Assembly: GCA_946575275.1 (NCBI GenBank)
Contig: CAMNZV010000083.1
Span: forward strand, 1 to 7,214
From: an uncultured Clostridium sp.
GTDB taxonomy: Bacteria; Bacillota; Clostridia; Clostridiales; Clostridiaceae
Direction of reading: 5' to 3'
Length of the DNA: 7,214 bases
Numbering within the stretch: position 1 is the first letter of the stretch; each line of letters begins with the position of its first letter. Shown here one piece after another: positions 6,524 to 7,214 of the stretch. The notes beneath the pieces are model-generated. The model saw only the letters and a program-made list of their open reading frames with translations, ran no database searches and had not been told where the DNA came from. Both the position numbers and the translations under genes were made by a program.

Positions 6524-6679
6524 TTAGAATCCATTTTTCTTGGCTTCAATGCCACTTTCATTTAATGAAGGTTCTTCTAGTGTGGTATTAAAACTTGATG
6601 CGGCATATTGATTTTGAGTTTTAATGCCATTTCTATTAGCATTTTCTTTTGTGAAAGTTTTTTTATTATCATTTTTCAT
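6524..6679 (-). CDS. Small 51-residue protein, possibly a spore protein
   Basis: A complete reading frame from ATG (6679) to TAA (6524) gives 51 residues, starting MKNDNKKTFTKENANRNG and ending GIEAKKNGF. It is hydrophilic, rich in Asn, Lys, Thr, Glu and Ser, with no Cys, Trp or membrane segment. AAAGGAT upstream (spacer about 9-10 nt) and a candidate promoter support a real gene, as does its convergent position against the queT terminator. The segment FTKENANRNGIKTQNQYAA loosely recalls the F-S-K-x-N-A-x-x-V-x-x-Q-N-Q pattern of gamma-type small acid-soluble spore proteins (SspE), and the promoter fits forespore sigma-G. Gamma-type proteins usually carry two or more repeats of this unit and this one has at most one. 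I do not truly recognise the family; a forespore-expressed small protein is a hypothesis. Confidence 0.7.
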   Translation of the reverse strand: MKNDNKKTFTKENANRNGIKTQNQYAASSFNTTLEEPSLNESGIEAKKNGF

Positions 6680-6689
6680 ATTTAACACA

Positions 6690-6710
6690 TCCTTTATCCT
6701 TTATCCTTTA
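6690..6710 (-). repeat. Three tandem 7-bp repeats containing the ribosome binding site
   Basis: TCCTTTA occurs three times head to tail (6690-6696, 6697-6703, 6704-6710), which reads TAAAGGA x3 on the minus strand. The copy nearest the start codon acts as the Shine-Dalgarno of the small gene; the other two lie about 17 and 24 nt away. The predicted transcription start falls in or beside the third copy. Confidence 0.9.
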
Positions 6711-6740
6711 TAGTATTAATAAAAATTTAATTTTTTATAC
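6711..6740 (-). promoter_or_regulatory. Candidate sigma-G-type promoter of the small gene
   Basis: Read on the minus strand, GTATA (6740-6736) is followed by 18 nt and then AATACTA (6717-6711). The sigma-G consensus is GHATR, about 18 nt, then CATNHTA, so the -35 matches fully and the -10 differs only in its first base. Transcription would start near 6704, giving a leader of about 25 nt. AT-rich sequence makes chance matches likely, and sigma-F or sigma-A use cannot be ruled out. Confidence 0.4.
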
Positions 6741-6744
6741 ATTA

Positions 6745-6764
6745 AGGTGACACCTATTTGACAC
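6745..6764. repeat. Short palindrome and helical-phase direct repeat
   Basis: AGGTG-A-CACCT (6745-6755) is a perfect 11-bp palindrome, and TGACAC occurs at 6748-6753 and again at 6759-6764, exactly 11 bp apart. It lies between two divergent genes, directly upstream of the minus-strand promoter candidate, so a regulator binding site is possible. It is short and no known operator is recognised. Confidence 0.4.
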
Positions 6765-6811
6765 AAGTAATTGTTAATATTTTCTTAAGATATAAATAGT
6801 ATTTAATATAG

Positions 6812-6817
6812 TATAAT
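6812..6817 (+). promoter_or_regulatory. Candidate -10 box for the DUF4003 gene
   Basis: A perfect TATAAT, 44 nt before the start codon. No good -35 stands 16-18 nt upstream (GATATA at 6789-6794). The TTGACA at 6758 is too far away to pair with it. Confidence 0.4.
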
Positions 6818-6818
6818 G

Positions 6819-6845
6819 AAAATAGATAATAGGATTATCTATTTT
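6819..6845. repeat. Perfect 12-bp inverted repeat in the DUF4003 leader
   Basis: AAAATAGATAAT (6819-6830) and ATTATCTATTTT (6834-6845) are perfect reverse complements around a 3-nt centre (AGG). The repeat begins 2 bp after the -10 box and ends 3 nt before the ribosome binding site. It could be a DNA operator at the transcription start, or a 5' mRNA hairpin. The four T residues at its end are part of the stem, so it is not a convincing terminator. Confidence 0.75.
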
Positions 6846-6860
6846 GAGAAAGAGGTATAT

Positions 6861-7214
6861 ATGGATAAGAATTTAAAAAATATATGTGATAAAACTATAT
6901 ATAATTACAGAAAGTTTAAGGATGAATTTAGATATGACGGAGACTACACTAATCATTTTGCATCAATAATTTGTTCTGATTTTAATGAGGAAGTTTCTAT
7001 ATCTAAAGTCAAATCTATAAGAACAATAATTAAAAATAAGACTTCAAGAATGTCTGCTTTTAGAGGTGATATATTATACCTGCTATCTTTTTTAATTGCC
7101 AATGAAGATAATGAAAATTTATTTATTAGAAAAATGTTAATTATTTATGATGAATTAATAGAAATGGGTTTTAAAGATAGTAAATACCTAACAATAGCTG
7201 CCTATGCTTTAATC
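6861..7214 (+). CDS. DUF4003 family protein, N-terminal part
   Basis: An open frame runs from the ATG at 6861 to the window edge, giving 118 residues without a stop, so the gene is cut by the window. AAAGAGG (6849-6855) with a 5-nt spacer supports the start. The pattern of the N-terminal region (YNYRKFKDEFRYDGDY near residues 14-29, KTSRMSAFRG near 60-69, LYLLSFLIANEDNENLFIRKML, then EMGFKDSKYLTIAAYALI) fits my memory of the DUF4003 family of Firmicutes, whose members are roughly 320 residues long and of unknown function. It looks soluble and mainly helical. No function is claimed. The leader holds a perfect inverted repeat that may control it. Confidence 0.75.
   Translation, partial: MDKNLKNICDKTIYNYRKFKDEFRYDGDYTNHFASIICSDFNEEVSISKVKSIRTIIKNKTSRMSAFRGDILYLLSFLIANEDNENLFIRKMLIIYDELIEMGFKDSKYLTIAAYALI

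Noticed and set aside
6758..6763. Perfect TTGACA as a promoter -35 for the DUF4003 gene
   Set aside because: The bases 17 nt downstream (6781-6786, TTTCTT) are no -10 box; the nearest good TATAAT (6812) is 48 nt away.
46..7214. A wholly new defence or mobile system
   Set aside because: No nuclease, toxin, transposase, integrase, reverse transcriptase or CRISPR-like array is visible; the genes are housekeeping, signalling and salvage functions.

Overview
The window is strongly AT-rich. It has A/T-ending codons, AGGAGG-type ribosome binding sites, short intergenic gaps and a sporulation-type promoter candidate. Together with the families present (an ECF queuosine-precursor transporter under a preQ1 riboswitch, a PTS EIIC-EAL fusion, DUF4003), this points to a Firmicute of the genus Clostridium (sensu stricto) or a close relative. 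It reads as ordinary chromosome: no transposase, phage gene, rRNA, tRNA or CRISPR array is visible.

Layout, left to right. (1) 46-456: a small basic protein of unknown function, closed by a strong intrinsic terminator (477-514). (2) 577-1521: class I mannose-6-phosphate isomerase (manA). (3) 1605-3731: a membrane protein fusing a lactose/cellobiose-type PTS EIIC domain to an apparently intact EAL cyclic-di-GMP phosphodiesterase, with its own near-consensus promoter. (4) 3811-5094: the PLP enzyme O-acetylhomoserine sulfhydrylase (metY), also with its own promoter. (5) 5100-6514: a compact queuosine-salvage operon made of promoter, class I preQ1 riboswitch, antiterminator/terminator, a small radical SAM protein (probably queuine lyase QueL), the QueT transporter overlapping it by 8 nt, and a convergent hairpin. 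(6) 6524-6740, minus strand: a 51-residue protein, not previously listed as an ORF because of its size, behind a promoter that fits the forespore sigma-G pattern. (7) 6745-7214: a short control region with a palindrome and a perfect inverted repeat, then the 5' part of a DUF4003 gene that runs off the window.

How the genes work together: the clear functional unit is the queuosine operon. QueT brings in a 7-deazaguanine precursor. The radical SAM protein would convert queuine to preQ1. PreQ1, sensed by the leader RNA, would shut transcription off by favouring the terminator. manA (mannose/fructose phosphate interconversion), the EIIC-EAL protein (probably sugar sensing coupled to c-di-GMP breakdown) and metY (homocysteine synthesis from sulfide) look like independent housekeeping or regulatory genes. 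No terminator is visible after manA, the EIIC-EAL gene or metY, so read-through between neighbours is possible, but each downstream unit also has its own promoter.

The most interesting items are the riboswitch-controlled radical SAM protein with an atypical CX4CX2C motif, the EIIC-EAL fusion whose expected EIIC histidine is asparagine while its EAL catalytic residues are intact, and the small putative spore protein. The first two are variations on known themes rather than entirely new systems.
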